This document shows positions 1 to 8,743 of a DNA stretch of 28,087 nucleotides, one piece after another (the stretch's first letter is position 1; each line of letters begins with the position of its first letter). The stretch comes from an uncultured Gemmatimonadota bacterium (GTDB lineage Bacteria; Gemmatimonadota; Gemmatimonadetes; Gemmatimonadales; Gemmatimonadaceae). The position numbers and the translations under genes are program-made. The DNA lies in contig CAMLHT010000007.1 in assembly GCA_946479895.1 (NCBI GenBank), forward strand, positions 1 through 28,087, read 5' to 3'. The notes under the pieces are model-generated. The model worked only from the letters and a program-made list of their open reading frames with translations. It made no database searches and was not told the origin of the DNA.

Positions 1-394
1 CGACGTTGTGCAGCGCCGTCGCGCGGGGCAGCAGGTTGAACGTCTGGAAGACGAACCCGATTTCCTTGTTACGGACCCGGGCGAGGGCGTCGTCCGACAT
101 CTTCGAGACTTCCTGGCCGGCGAGCCAGTACTCACCGGCGTTCGGCGTGTCGAGGCAGCCGATGATGTTCATGAACGTCGACTTGCCGGACCCGGACGGG
201 CCCATGATGGCGACGTACTCGTTGCGCGCGATCGCCACGTTGACGCCGCGAAGCGCGCGGACGACTTCGCCGCCCATGTCGTACTCCCGCTTGATGCCGC
301 GGGTCAGGATGACCCAGCGGTCGTCCGGCTTTTCACCCGGTTTGCCCACGTCGGCGAGGCGACCGGTGACAAGATCGGTCGCGGGTTTGGACAT
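1..394 (-). CDS. ABC transporter ATP-binding protein, MacB/LolD type (partial, N-terminal 131 residues)
   Basis: The ATG at 394 opens a frame that runs off the left edge. Visible parts are an approximately 26-residue N-terminal extension, a strand region, a Walker A motif GPSGSGKST at residues 65-73, and the Q-loop glutamine in FVFQTFNLL (Q117). The order and the [13 protein letters not shown] segment after Walker A are typical of the MacB/LolD group of ATPases, which power tripartite efflux or lipoprotein export from the inner membrane. The signature motif, Walker B and the rest lie outside the window. It starts 17 nt after the stop of the periplasmic adaptor gene, so the two are probably co-transcribed and work together, with a permease expected further left. 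A GGTG just before the ATG is a weak ribosome binding site. Family is secure; substrate is unknown. Confidence 0.93.
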   Translation of the reverse strand, partial: MSKPATDLVTGRLADVGKPGEKPDDRWVILTRGIKREYDMGGEVVRALRGVNVAIARNEYVAIMGPSGSGKSTFMNIIGCLDTPNAGEYWLAGQEVSKMSDDALARVRNKEIGFVFQTFNLLPRATALHNV

Positions 395-411
395 CACACC
401 TTCAAGAAGAC

Positions 412-1692
412 TCACGGCTTCGCTCCAGCGGGCTTTTTCGGCGCCACGACGGCCTCACGGATGAGCGCTCCATCCTTGAGCTCGCGGATCGCCTGGTAGG
501 TGCCGGCGACGATCTTCTCGCCCTCCTTCAGCCCGGACAGGACCTCGAAGTGCTTCTCGCCAGCGATACCTACTTTTACGGGCCGGAAGGTCACTTTGTT
601 GTCCGCGCCCACGATGAAGACGCCTTCGACGTCCTTTTTCCCGATTTCCTTCTGCGGACGCGCCCGGCCGAGACCGGTCGCCGTGTCTCCGGCGGGGATG
701 GCCTCGTCCTCGCGGACGGTCAGGGCGATGATCGGGACCGAAAGCACCTGCTTGGCGGTGGCGGTGACGATCTTGGCGGTCGCCGAGAAGTCCGGCCGAG
801 TCTCCGCCGGGGCGTTGATCAGCTGGATCGTGACCTCGTAGTCCACCGCCTGGTCCGTGCCGGCGGAGGCCGCGGCCTTGACCGAGCTGTTGGAGATCTT
901 GGTCACCTTGCCGGCGAACGTGGTGTCCGGGAAGGCATCGATCTGGATCTCGGCCGGATCACCGATGTGGATGCGCGCCACGTCGGTCTCGTCGACCTTC
1001 ACGCGCGTCTCGAGGACGGACATGTCGCTGATCGTGAGCAGCGTGGCGGCGTCCTTGTTGAGCGTTCCCATGATCGCCGTCTCGCCCGCCTCGACGTTCA
1101 GGCGGGTGACGCGACCGGGCATCGGGGCGAAGAGCTTCGTCTTGCCGAGCGCCTGGCGCGCATCCCGGAGGGACGCTTCGGCCTGGCCGACCTGGTGGGT
1201 GGAAGCCTCGTACACCGCCTTGGCGACTTCGGCGGCGGTGCGCAGCTGGTCGAGCTGCTCGTCGGAGACGAGCTCCGGGTTCTTCTTCTTGATGTCCGCC
1301 GAGCGCTCGAAGCTGCGCTGCGAGTTCTGCATGTTCGCCCGGGCCTGGATCTCGCTCGCCTTCGCCGACTGGAGGCCGGCGGTCGCGCGGTCCACCGCGG
1401 CCTCGGCCTGCTGCGCGTCGATCTCGAGCAGGAACTGGCCCTTCGAGACCATCTGCCCCTCGCGCACGGCGAGCTGCACGATCTTGCCGGTGATGTCCGA
1501 TGCGACGTCGACCTTCGTCTGGGGCCGCACCTGGCCGCTGGCCGTGACGGAAGCGGTCAGATCGCGCTTCTCGACCTTCTCGACACGGACTTCGACGGCC
1601 TTGGTCCCCTTCTTCGTCGCGCTGAAGGCCACGATGCTCCCTACGAGCACCACAGCCACGCCGCCGGCGATGAGCTTTGCTTTCTTCGTCAT
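412..1692 (-). CDS. macA: Efflux periplasmic adaptor subunit, MacA-like (membrane fusion protein)
   Basis: A 426-residue membrane fusion protein that would bridge an inner-membrane ABC transporter and an outer-membrane channel. Residues 6-24 form an N-terminal hydrophobic anchor or signal. Then come a biotinyl-lipoyl-like half ([20 protein letters not shown], about 63-82), a long alpha-helical hairpin rich in Ala, Gln and Glu (about 95-185), the second lipoyl half ([16 protein letters not shown]), and beta-barrel and membrane-proximal domains. An insertion near 328-355 ([20 protein letters not shown]) interrupts the membrane-proximal part. The ATPase gene follows 17 nt downstream. A good AGGA ribosome binding site lies 7 nt before the ATG. 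The symbol reflects the adaptor class and ATPase neighbour; an RND partner is not excluded, and the substrate cannot be read from the sequence. Confidence 0.9.
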   Translation of the reverse strand: MTKKAKLIAGGVAVVLVGSIVAFSATKKGTKAVEVRVEKVEKRDLTASVTASGQVRPQTKVDVASDITGKIVQLAVREGQMVSKGQFLLEIDAQQAEAAVDRATAGLQSAKASEIQARANMQNSQRSFERSADIKKKNPELVSDEQLDQLRTAAEVAKAVYEASTHQVGQAEASLRDARQALGKTKLFAPMPGRVTRLNVEAGETAIMGTLNKDAATLLTISDMSVLETRVKVDETDVARIHIGDPAEIQIDAFPDTTFAGKVTKISNSSVKAAASAGTDQAVDYEVTIQLINAPAETRPDFSATAKIVTATAKQVLSVPIIALTVREDEAIPAGDTATGLGRARPQKEIGKKDVEGVFIVGADNKVTFRPVKVGIAGEKHFEVLSGLKEGEKIVAGTYQAIRELKDGALIREAVVAPKKPAGAKP

Positions 1693-1858
1693 TTCAATGT
1701 CCTGTCGTGTTGGAGCTTCGCGCGCGAGTGAGGATTGGCGGGCGAAGGGTCGAGGTCTTTCGAGGTGGGATACCGCGCAATACGAGGCGCCGGAACAGGG
1801 GTTTCACCCCCGTCGCGCACGCCCGGGCAGAGCAGGCGCACTGGGCCGCCTCGCCCGG
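1693..1858 (-). promoter_or_regulatory. Intergenic leader upstream of the efflux adaptor gene
   Basis: This 166-base gap separates the secreted-protein gene from the adaptor gene on the minus strand and is the most likely place for an efflux promoter. It contains a short dyad, GGGGT at 1798-1802 and ACCCC at 1806-1810 with a 3-nt loop, which could be part of a weak terminator or an operator. No convincing -35/-10 pair is visible. Confidence 0.3.
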
Positions 1859-2533
1859 TCAGCGCGGCGGAAGATCCCTCGTCGCGACCAGCCGCTGAGC
1901 CGGAAGAGCGACCTTGAGCAGACGCTTGCCGGAATCTATCCAGACCTCGCGCCTGGCGTCGCCGGAACCGAACGCCAGTTTCACCGCGGGAATGGATGAG
2001 CCCCCGATGGTGACGTTTTCGCGGCCGACCTCCGTGAGGGCGGCACGGTCGCTGGCGCCCGCCCCGGGCGAGAACCAGCCGAGCGACCGCGCGTCGCGCC
2101 AGGTCACGAAATAGAGCTGGTGGACGACGTCGCCATCCAGGATCAGGGTGCCGTCGGGAAAGACGTAGTCCTTCGTCGAGGCCCGGCCGCCGCTCTCGTT
2201 CACCGTCAGCCGGTTCAGCGCGCGCCGCGCCGTCAGCTGGCCGCCTTCGCCGCCGGTCGTCACGCGGGAATACTGGGTCGCGCTGCCGGACGAATCGGTC
2301 GTCAGCGACGTCTTCACGACCCGCCCGTCGATCGTGCGGGTGCACTGCGCGATGTATTCGACCCCTTCGGCGCCAAGCCGGCGCAGGATCTTGAAGGACT
2401 CGGCCCCGTACGGCGCGCCGTCACGCACGAACGTGAAGGTGCCTTCGTCGATCACCCCGGACGGCTGCACGCCGGCGGTTGCCGCAAGCACCAGCAGGGC
2501 GGGCAGGACGCGGTTCGAGATCATACCCTTCAT
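1859..2533 (-). CDS. Secreted protein of unknown function
   Basis: I do not recognise this protein with confidence. From the ATG at 2533 it has 224 residues: a signal peptide (MKGMISNRVLPALLVLAATA), then a body rich in beta-strand-like segments with alternating hydrophobic residues and no obvious catalytic motif. The pattern recalls beta-barrel-like secreted families such as DUF3108 or DUF6134, but that is a guess. Start choice: GTG at 2557 overlaps the upstream stop as GTGA and could be coupled, but ATG at 2533, directly after GGGAGGGGT, and ATG at 2524 give a better ribosome binding site and a cleaner signal peptide. It lies downstream of the creatininase-like gene and 166 nt before the efflux adaptor. 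Presumed periplasmic. Confidence 0.72.
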   Translation of the reverse strand: MKGMISNRVLPALLVLAATAGVQPSGVIDEGTFTFVRDGAPYGAESFKILRRLGAEGVEYIAQCTRTIDGRVVKTSLTTDSSGSATQYSRVTTGGEGGQLTARRALNRLTVNESGGRASTKDYVFPDGTLILDGDVVHQLYFVTWRDARSLGWFSPGAGASDRAALTEVGRENVTIGGSSIPAVKLAFGSGDARREVWIDSGKRLLKVALPAQRLVATRDLPPR

Positions 2534-2553
2534 ACCCCTCCCGCTCGCGCGGT

Positions 2554-3297
2554 TCACGATTCGGGTGCCGGCGACACGAATATCTTCGCCCGGACCGATT
2601 CGTGGATCTTCCGGTAGAGAGCGGCGCCCTTCTCGGCGGACGCCAGGGTCGGACGGCCGATCGACCCCGGGCTGCCCCGCGGAACCTTGAGCCAGCCCCG
2701 GCGGTAACGTCGCAGCTCTTCCCGTGACATCATATAATCCTGCGCGAGCTCAGGCGCCACCAGATGGGGGGCGATGAAGAGAATCAGCGAAGTATCCACC
2801 TCATCCCCATGCATGGGCTCCGTTTGACCTTCGAGGAACTCGCGGAAATCGATGCCGAAGATGTCCACCGTACGCACTCTCGCCCCCGCCGTGATGATCG
2901 TGGACAGGGCCTCGAGATGCGGGTCGTGCTCGTGAGCGGTGAGGACGATGAATTCACGGACTCCCGACGCCTCCCAGGCGGAGACGAGGTCGTTGAGCAT
3001 GCGGTGCAGGGTCTTGCGGCTGATGGAGCCGTTGCCGGCCGACTCGCGTTCCGTGACGACGTTGACGCCGTATTCGAGGGTCGGCGCGCGCAGGACCTGG
3101 AATTCGGCGGAGAGATCGTCCGCGAGGCGCTCGACGATGATCGTGTCGGCGCCGAGGGGCATGTGCGGGCCATGCTGCTCGCAGGTGCCGACCGGGACGA
3201 TCAGGCGCGTGTCACGCTTGAGGACGGCAGCGATCTGATCTGGCCGCATCTCCTTCAGCCGGCAGGGTCGCGGCGCCGGCGTCGCCGGATCGGTCAT
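2554..3297 (-). CDS. Creatininase family protein (metal-dependent amidohydrolase-like)
   Basis: A 247-residue protein of the creatininase/MftE fold, whose members hydrolyse cyclic amides or related C-N bonds at a two-metal centre. The core motif CEQHGPHMPLGAD (residues 39-51) supplies the expected ligands E40, H42 and D51, and HGDEVDTS (163-170) matches the family HAGExETS motif. The usual NGHxxN motif is replaced by TAHEHD (120-125): H122 is kept but the E122-equivalent of creatininase is His, so metal binding or substrate may differ. ATG at 3297 is chosen because family homology begins at about residue 13; the open frame continues upstream but would overlap the divergent kinase gene. Only 19 bases separate its start from that gene. 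The true substrate is unknown; actual creatininase activity is unlikely to be inferable. Confidence 0.85.
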   Translation of the reverse strand: MTDPATPAPRPCRLKEMRPDQIAAVLKRDTRLIVPVGTCEQHGPHMPLGADTIIVERLADDLSAEFQVLRAPTLEYGVNVVTERESAGNGSISRKTLHRMLNDLVSAWEASGVREFIVLTAHEHDPHLEALSTIITAGARVRTVDIFGIDFREFLEGQTEPMHGDEVDTSLILFIAPHLVAPELAQDYMMSREELRRYRRGWLKVPRGSPGSIGRPTLASAEKGAALYRKIHESVRAKIFVSPAPES

Positions 3298-3316
3298 CTC
3301 GAGTGAGCCAAGGGAC

Positions 3317-6300
3317 GTGGTGAGCGATAACGTGCGGCTGCGTGCGCGCGCGACATCGGCCTGGTGGGCCGCGGTCACGCTTGCGACGCTGGCCGTCAGC
3401 GCGTGGCTCCGCACCCCGAGGGTACAGTATCTCGCGCTGGGTGGAGCCGCCACCATCACGGCCGCGTTGCTGGTCAGCCGGCGCGAACGGCGGTCGTCAT
3501 GGATGTGGGCGGCGGTGGCGAGCCTGGGCATCGCGCATCTCGTCGCGATCCCGGCGCAGATAGATCTCTGGCGCATCGCCACGGGCTGGGAGGCCTGGCA
3601 GCGCTCGGCCAGCGCGCGCGCGCAGGAGGCGATGACGCGCGCGCTCGACGCGGCGATCGTCGACGCGCAGGCCGCGGTGAACCTGGCGCTGGAGGCTCCT
3701 CAGTCCCGACGACAGGCGTTCGAGGCGCTGGCGGGACTCCCGTCCCGATCGTACGACCGGGGGGTCGTGCTGCTCGAGAACGGGCGGCCGTTCGCCTGGA
3801 CCGGGAGCATGCGGATCCCGCTTGGCGATACCGCGTCGGGCATTCACCTCACGGCGTCGCCGATCTACCTCGAGCTGCGCGTCACCCGCTCGGAAAAGGG
3901 CCGCACCGCGACGGCGGCGGTGCTGCTCGACGCCGTTTCGCCGGGTGACAGCCTTGCCCGACCGCTGGCGCGCGTGGTATCCGAGGGTGAGTCGGCGCGG
4001 GAGATCTACATCACGCCGGCCCAGGGCGCCCCGGTCGCGGGCGAGGGCCGCTACTCCGTCGACGGACGGCCGCTGCTCGACATCGGCCATCGCCTGCCGA
4101 GCCAGGGAGAAGTCACCTTCGCCAGGCGCGAGCGGGCGCGAATCAGCGTCAGCGCGATTCTCGCGGTCGCGCTGCTCGCCCTCGTCATCGCGGTCTGGCG
4201 GGAGTCGCGCGATCTCGGTCCGCGCCTGCTCGTGCTGGGGCTGGGCCTCGCCTGCACGGCCATCGTCCCCGTCAACCAGTACTCCAACGCCAGCCGGCTC
4301 TTCGACCCGACGGCGTACTTCGCGCCGCTGGGCCGGCAGCTCACCGCGAACGCGGGCGCGCTCCTGATCACGAGCGCGCTCGCGCTGCTCGGGGTCATCG
4401 CGATCGTGCGCTCGCGCCGGCGGGCTCCCTCGCGCTGGTGGACGACCATCGGCGTCACGCTGATCGCCGGGCTCGGGCCGTTCCTGCTGCGCGACCTGTC
4501 GCGCGGCATCCAGATCCCGATCCGTGGCGTGGACGCCGCGCTGTGGCTGATGTGGGAGATTCCGCTGTTTCTCGCCGGGGTCGTGGTCCTGCTCGCGGGG
4601 GCGAGCGCCGGCGGCGTGGTGGTCGGGCGCACGCGCGGGCTGCCGCCGTCACTCGCGCCGGTGCTGGCGACGTTCGCCGCCATCATCGGACCGATCGTGT
4701 GGCAGGCCCCGGGACAATGGCCGTGGTGGTACACGTTCCTCTGGATCGGGGCCGTCGCCGCCCTCGCGCTGTCGCGCCAGACGCGCTACCTGATCATCGC
4801 GGCATCGACGGTGGCGGCGCTTGGCTCCGTGACGCTCGTGTGGGGACGCAGCGCCCGCGGACGCGTCGCGCTCGCCGAAGCGGACCTCAAGGGACTGGCG
4901 GCGGTGAACCAGGCGGCGGCGCCGCTGCTGCAGCGGTTCGCCGCGCAGCTGGCCGCGGCGGAATCCCCGGCGGATCGGGCCGAGCTGCTCAAGGCGTACG
5001 TCAACTCCGATCTCGCGGCCGCGCAATTCCCGGTGACGCTTTCCGCGTGGAGCGCTACGGGCTCGCGCCGGGCGGATTTTCAGACCTCGACGCAGCTTGC
5101 GATTCCCCCCGATTCGCTGCGCGCCCTGGTCGCGGACGCGAGGCGGGCCGGGGGCGCGGTCATCCGCACGGTCCCGAGCGACTTCGCGACGCTGACGGTG
5201 CTGGCCGCCCCCGGCGCAGACGGCGGCGTGACGACCGTCGGCGTCGCGCCGCGCAGCCGGCTGTTCGCGCCCGATCCGTACGCGCGCCTGCTCGGGATCG
5301 AGATGCCGGAGAGCGCCGAGCCTCCGTACACGATCCAGCTGCGCGAGCGCGTTCCGCTTTCGACGGCGGATACCGTGGCGCGGTGGCGGCGCGATCAGCC
5401 GGGGACGGAGCTCCATGGCGACTGGGCGTTCAACACGGGGACGAACGCGTGGCGGACGCACGTCGAGGTCGAGCTGCGGGCGCTCGATGTCCTGATCCAG
5501 CGCGGGTCGCTCATCGTCATTCTCGATCTGGCCATCGTCGCGGTGCTCTGGGCCGTCGGCGTCATCGCCGACGGTCGCGCCGGTCGATGGCTGCGCGCGC
5601 GCCGGCGGCAATGGTGGGGCAGCTATCGCGCGAGACTGTCGCTGGCCCTGTTCGCGTTCTTCTTCATCCCGGCAGCGGCATTCGCGGCCTGGTCCTATCG
5701 GCAGCTGGCGAGCGACGCCCGGCAGGCGCGGCAGCTTCTCGTGACGGAGACACTGCGCGCCGCCGCGCCCGATGCAGCCGCCGGATGGCTTTCGGTGGAG
5801 GGTCGGCGCCTCGGGACGCCGCTGCTCCTCTACGTGGACGGTGAGCTGAGGCAGGCCAGCGATACGCTGGTCGAGATGATGGCGCCGTTCGGGCGTCTAC
5901 TCGACCCGGGCGTGCAGGAGGCGCTCGGGGAGAACGACGAGGGCACCGCGAGCCGGATGGAGCCGCTGGGAGACGACGAGGAGGTTCTCGTCGGCTACCG
6001 TCCGGTCAGCGGCGTGCAGCCATCGATTCTCGCGGCGCCGGCGCGAGCCGACGAGCTCTCGCTGGCCCGCCGCAGGCGTGACCTGGGCGTGCTCGTGCTG
6101 TTCGCGACGGCCCTTGGCGGGCTCGCCGCGCTGTGGCTGAGCGGCATCGCCGCCCGCCAGCTCGCGCGTCCGATCCGCAACCTGCGCGAGGCCGCGTTGT
6201 CCATTGGCGGCGGTGAGCGGGTGCCCGCGCTCGAGCCGCAGCCGACCGTCGAGTTCCAGCCAGTGTTCTCCGCGTTCCGGCGCATGGCGACCGACCTGCA

Positions 6301-7321
6301 CGCCAGCCGCTTCGCGCTCGAGGAGGCGCAGCGCCGGACGACGGCGGTTCTGCGCAACGTGGCGAGCGGCGTGGTGGCCGTGGACGACTCGGGAACCGTC
6401 ATGCTCGCGAACCCGCGGGCCGAAGCGCTGCTCGGCCATCCGCTGCCCGCCGGCGCACGGCTCGGTGAGCTTTCTCCATCGCTGGCGCCGCTCATCGCGC
6501 GGGTCTCGTCGGAAGCGGACGACGAAGCGATGGACATCGAGGTCGACGGCAGGCAGCTCCAGGGACGGACCACCCAGCTGGGGCGGGGCGGGGCGGTGAT
6601 CACCCTCGACGACATCACCGAGCTGGCGCGGGCGCAGCGCGTGCTGGCGTGGGGCGAGATGGCGCGACAGGTCGCGCACGAGATCAAGAATCCGCTCACG
6701 CCCATCCGGCTCGGCGTCCAGCACCTGAAGCGCGCGCGGTCGGACTCACGCGTCGACTTCGACAAGGTGCTCGACGACAACGTCACGCGGATTCTCGGCG
6801 AGATCGACCGGCTCGACGAGATCGCGCGCGCCTTCAGCCGCTACGGATCGGCGCCCGCGGAGCGCGAGACCGCGGAGCCGCTCGACGTCGCGGCGATCGT
6901 GCGGGACGTGGTGGGCCTCGAGCAGATGGGCACCGGCGACGGCGTGCACTGGTCGGTGACCGGCGGCGAAGTCCCGGTCCGGGCCCTCGCGCGGCGCGAC
7001 GAGCTGAAGGAAGTGCTCCTCAACCTGCTCGAGAACGCGCGGCACGCGCACGCGCGCAACGTGACCATCTCCATCGAGCCGGCCGAGTCGGGAGTGACGC
7101 TGTGCGTTCAGGACGACGGCGACGGCATCCCGCCGGACGTGCTGCCAAGGGTGTTCGAGCCGCATTTCTCGACGCGCACGAGCGGCAGCGGCCTGGGGCT
7201 CGCCATCAGTCGCCAGATCATCGACGGCTGGGGTGGCGAGATCGGGATCGAGAGTCAGCCCGGCCGCGGGACGACGGTCACCATCCGGCTGGCGTCAGGC
7301 GTCGATCGAGAGATTTCCTGA
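3317..7321 (+). CDS. Large multi-pass sensor histidine kinase, NtrY-like
   Basis: A 1334-residue inner-membrane histidine kinase, well above the roughly 700-800 residues usual for NtrY. About fourteen hydrophobic segments are visible: three at 13-79, a soluble part to about 274, eight at 275-510, a large soluble part to about 730, two at 731-795, another soluble domain, and the last at 923-942. A HAMP-like linker (about 943-1000) and a PAS domain (about 1009-1065) follow. The HisKA motif is ARQVAHEIKNPLTPIRL with phospho-acceptor H1121, and the ATPase has N box NLLENA (N1236), DDGDGIPP and GSGLGLAIS. The H box and HAMP-PAS order are NtrY-like. GTG 3317 is used; GTG 3320 is as likely given AAGGGA just upstream. 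No response regulator adjoins it; the NtrX-like regulator at 17147 is a plausible but unproven partner. The signal is unknown. Confidence 0.92.
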   Translation: MVSDNVRLRARATSAWWAAVTLATLAVSAWLRTPRVQYLALGGAATITAALLVSRRERRSSWMWAAVASLGIAHLVAIPAQIDLWRIATGWEAWQRSASARAQEAMTRALDAAIVDAQAAVNLALEAPQSRRQAFEALAGLPSRSYDRGVVLLENGRPFAWTGSMRIPLGDTASGIHLTASPIYLELRVTRSEKGRTATAAVLLDAVSPGDSLARPLARVVSEGESAREIYITPAQGAPVAGEGRYSVDGRPLLDIGHRLPSQGEVTFARRERARISVSAILAVALLALVIAVWRESRDLGPRLLVLGLGLACTAIVPVNQYSNASRLFDPTAYFAPLGRQLTANAGALLITSALALLGVIAIVRSRRRAPSRWWTTIGVTLIAGLGPFLLRDLSRGIQIPIRGVDAALWLMWEIPLFLAGVVVLLAGASAGGVVVGRTRGLPPSLAPVLATFAAIIGPIVWQAPGQWPWWYTFLWIGAVAALALSRQTRYLIIAASTVAALGSVTLVWGRSARGRVALAEADLKGLAAVNQAAAPLLQRFAAQLAAAESPADRAELLKAYVNSDLAAAQFPVTLSAWSATGSRRADFQTSTQLAIPPDSLRALVADARRAGGAVIRTVPSDFATLTVLAAPGADGGVTTVGVAPRSRLFAPDPYARLLGIEMPESAEPPYTIQLRERVPLSTADTVARWRRDQPGTELHGDWAFNTGTNAWRTHVEVELRALDVLIQRGSLIVILDLAIVAVLWAVGVIADGRAGRWLRARRRQWWGSYRARLSLALFAFFFIPAAAFAAWSYRQLASDARQARQLLVTETLRAAAPDAAAGWLSVEGRRLGTPLLLYVDGELRQASDTLVEMMAPFGRLLDPGVQEALGENDEGTASRMEPLGDDEEVLVGYRPVSGVQPSILAAPARADELSLARRRRDLGVLVLFATALGGLAALWLSGIAARQLARPIRNLREAALSIGGGERVPALEPQPTVEFQPVFSAFRRMATDLHASRFALEEAQRRTTAVLRNVASGVVAVDDSGTVMLANPRAEALLGHPLPAGARLGELSPSLAPLIARVSSEADDEAMDIEVDGRQLQGRTTQLGRGGAVITLDDITELARAQRVLAWGEMARQVAHEIKNPLTPIRLGVQHLKRARSDSRVDFDKVLDDNVTRILGEIDRLDEIARAFSRYGSAPAERETAEPLDVAAIVRDVVGLEQMGTGDGVHWSVTGGEVPVRALARRDELKEVLLNLLENARHAHARNVTISIEPAESGVTLCVQDDGDGIPPDVLPRVFEPHFSTRTSGSGLGLAISRQIIDGWGGEIGIESQPGRGTTVTIRLASGVDREIS

Positions 7322-7326
7322 TTCGT

Positions 7327-7343
7327 CCCCGAACTTCGCGGGG
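7327..7343. terminator. Candidate bidirectional terminator hairpin between convergent genes
   Basis: CCCCG (7327-7331) pairs with CGGGG (7339-7343) around a 7-nt loop in the 30-base gap between the sensor kinase stop and the dehydrogenase stop. The stem is short and has no T tract on either strand, so termination is inferred mainly from the convergent position. Confidence 0.35.
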
Positions 7344-7351
7344 GCGCGCCT

Positions 7352-8734
7352 TCAGGACGATAGGTCGACGCCTTTCGCGCGAATGGTCTTGATGTTGACG
7401 AACTCGCGCAGGCCGAACGCGCTCAGCTCCCTTCCGTAGCCGGACTGCTTCACGCCGCCGAACGGCAATCGCGAGTCGGACGCCATCATCCCGTTGATGA
7501 CCACGGTCCCGGCGTCGATCTCCGTGGCGAAGCGGCGGGCTTCGGCCGCGTCGCGCGTCCACACCGCCGATCCGAGCCCGAAAGGCGAATCGTTGGCGAT
7601 CGCGATTGCATCCGCCGCGTCACGCGCACGGATGACCACCGCGACGGGGCCGAAGGTCTCTTCCCGGACGACCGGCGCATCGGACGGAGCGTCCACGATG
7701 ACGGTCGGCGCGTAGAACCAGCCCGGACCCTCGATCGGGCGCCCGCCGGTAACGACGCGCGCGCCTGCCGCGACGGAGCGCTCCACCTGCTGATGGAGCT
7801 CGTCCCGGATGGCCCGCGTTGCCAGCGGGCCGATGTCCGTGTCGTCCCGCATCGGATCTCCCACTTTCAGCGCCTTCATCCCGGCGACGAAGCGCTCGAG
7901 AAATTCGTCGTGGATCGCGTCCGCCACGATGAAGCGCTTCGCCGCGATGCACGACTGGCCGTTGTTGATGGCGCGCGCCTTCACCGCCGTCGATACCGCG
8001 GGCCCGAGGTCGGCGCTCGGCATGACGATGAACGGATCGCTGCCGCCCAGCTCCAGCACCGATTTCTTGATCGCGCGGCCGGCCTGTAAGCCGACTGCTT
8101 CGCCGGCGGCATTGCTGCCGGTCAGCGTCACGGCGGCGACTCGTCGGTCGGCGATGATCCCCTCGACCGCGGCGCTGCCGACCAGCAGTGTCTGGAAGAC
8201 GCCCGCCGGAGCGCCAGCGTCGCGGGCGACCTCCTCGAGCGCGAGCGCGCACTGCGGCACGTTCGAGGCATGCTTCAGCAGGCCGACGTTGCCCGCGCAC
8301 AGCGCCGGCGCGGCGAACCGGATCACCTGCCAGAAGGGGAAATTCCACGGCATCACCGCCAGCACCACGCCGAGGGGATGAAACTCCACGCGGGCCGTCT
8401 CGCCTTCCATCCCAATCTGCTCGGCGGCGAGGAAGGCAGCGGCATTGGCGGCGAACCAGTGACAGGCGTCGGCGCACTTGGTGACTTCGTCACGCGCCGC
8501 GCGCACGGGCTTCCCCATCTCCGTGGTCATCATCTCGGCGTAGCGCTGCCGTCGCTCGAGCAGGAGGTCGCCGATCCGCCGGACGACCGCGGCCCGACTC
8601 GCGAGGGGCGTCCGCCGCCATTCGCGGGCGGCGGCGGATGCGGCGCTCAGCCGCGTCTCGATCTCATCGGCGGTGAGTGCCTCGAACTTCCTGACCAGCG
8701 CGTCCGTCGCCGGATTGACCGTCTCGATCCCCAT
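7352..8734 (-). CDS. sad: NAD(P)-dependent succinate-semialdehyde dehydrogenase, Sad/YneI-like
   Basis: A 460-residue aldehyde dehydrogenase that, by its closest recognisable relatives, oxidises succinate semialdehyde to succinate in the cytoplasm. Diagnostic parts: cofactor-domain motif MPWNFPFWQVIR, the LLKHASNVP segment typical of the Sad/YneI branch rather than the GabD branch, VLELGGSDPFIV with general base E228, NNGQSCIAAKRF with nucleophile C262, and the C-terminal LPFGGVKQSGYGRELSAFG. Length and end match E. coli Sad (462 residues) as I recall it. The ATG at 8734 lies 9 nt after the stop of the Ser/Thr kinase gene, so it is probably the last gene of that operon. Exact aldehyde preference cannot be proven from sequence; other short-chain semialdehydes are possible. 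Confidence 0.9.
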   Translation of the reverse strand: MGIETVNPATDALVRKFEALTADEIETRLSAASAAAREWRRTPLASRAAVVRRIGDLLLERRQRYAEMMTTEMGKPVRAARDEVTKCADACHWFAANAAAFLAAEQIGMEGETARVEFHPLGVVLAVMPWNFPFWQVIRFAAPALCAGNVGLLKHASNVPQCALALEEVARDAGAPAGVFQTLLVGSAAVEGIIADRRVAAVTLTGSNAAGEAVGLQAGRAIKKSVLELGGSDPFIVMPSADLGPAVSTAVKARAINNGQSCIAAKRFIVADAIHDEFLERFVAGMKALKVGDPMRDDTDIGPLATRAIRDELHQQVERSVAAGARVVTGGRPIEGPGWFYAPTVIVDAPSDAPVVREETFGPVAVVIRARDAADAIAIANDSPFGLGSAVWTRDAAEARRFATEIDAGTVVINGMMASDSRLPFGGVKQSGYGRELSAFGLREFVNIKTIRAKGVDLSS

Positions 8735-8743
8735 GCGGGGACG

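Noticed and set aside
3298..3582. Upstream extension of the creatininase-like frame
   Set aside because: It would overlap the divergent sensor kinase coding sequence, including its first transmembrane segments, and has no family similarity.
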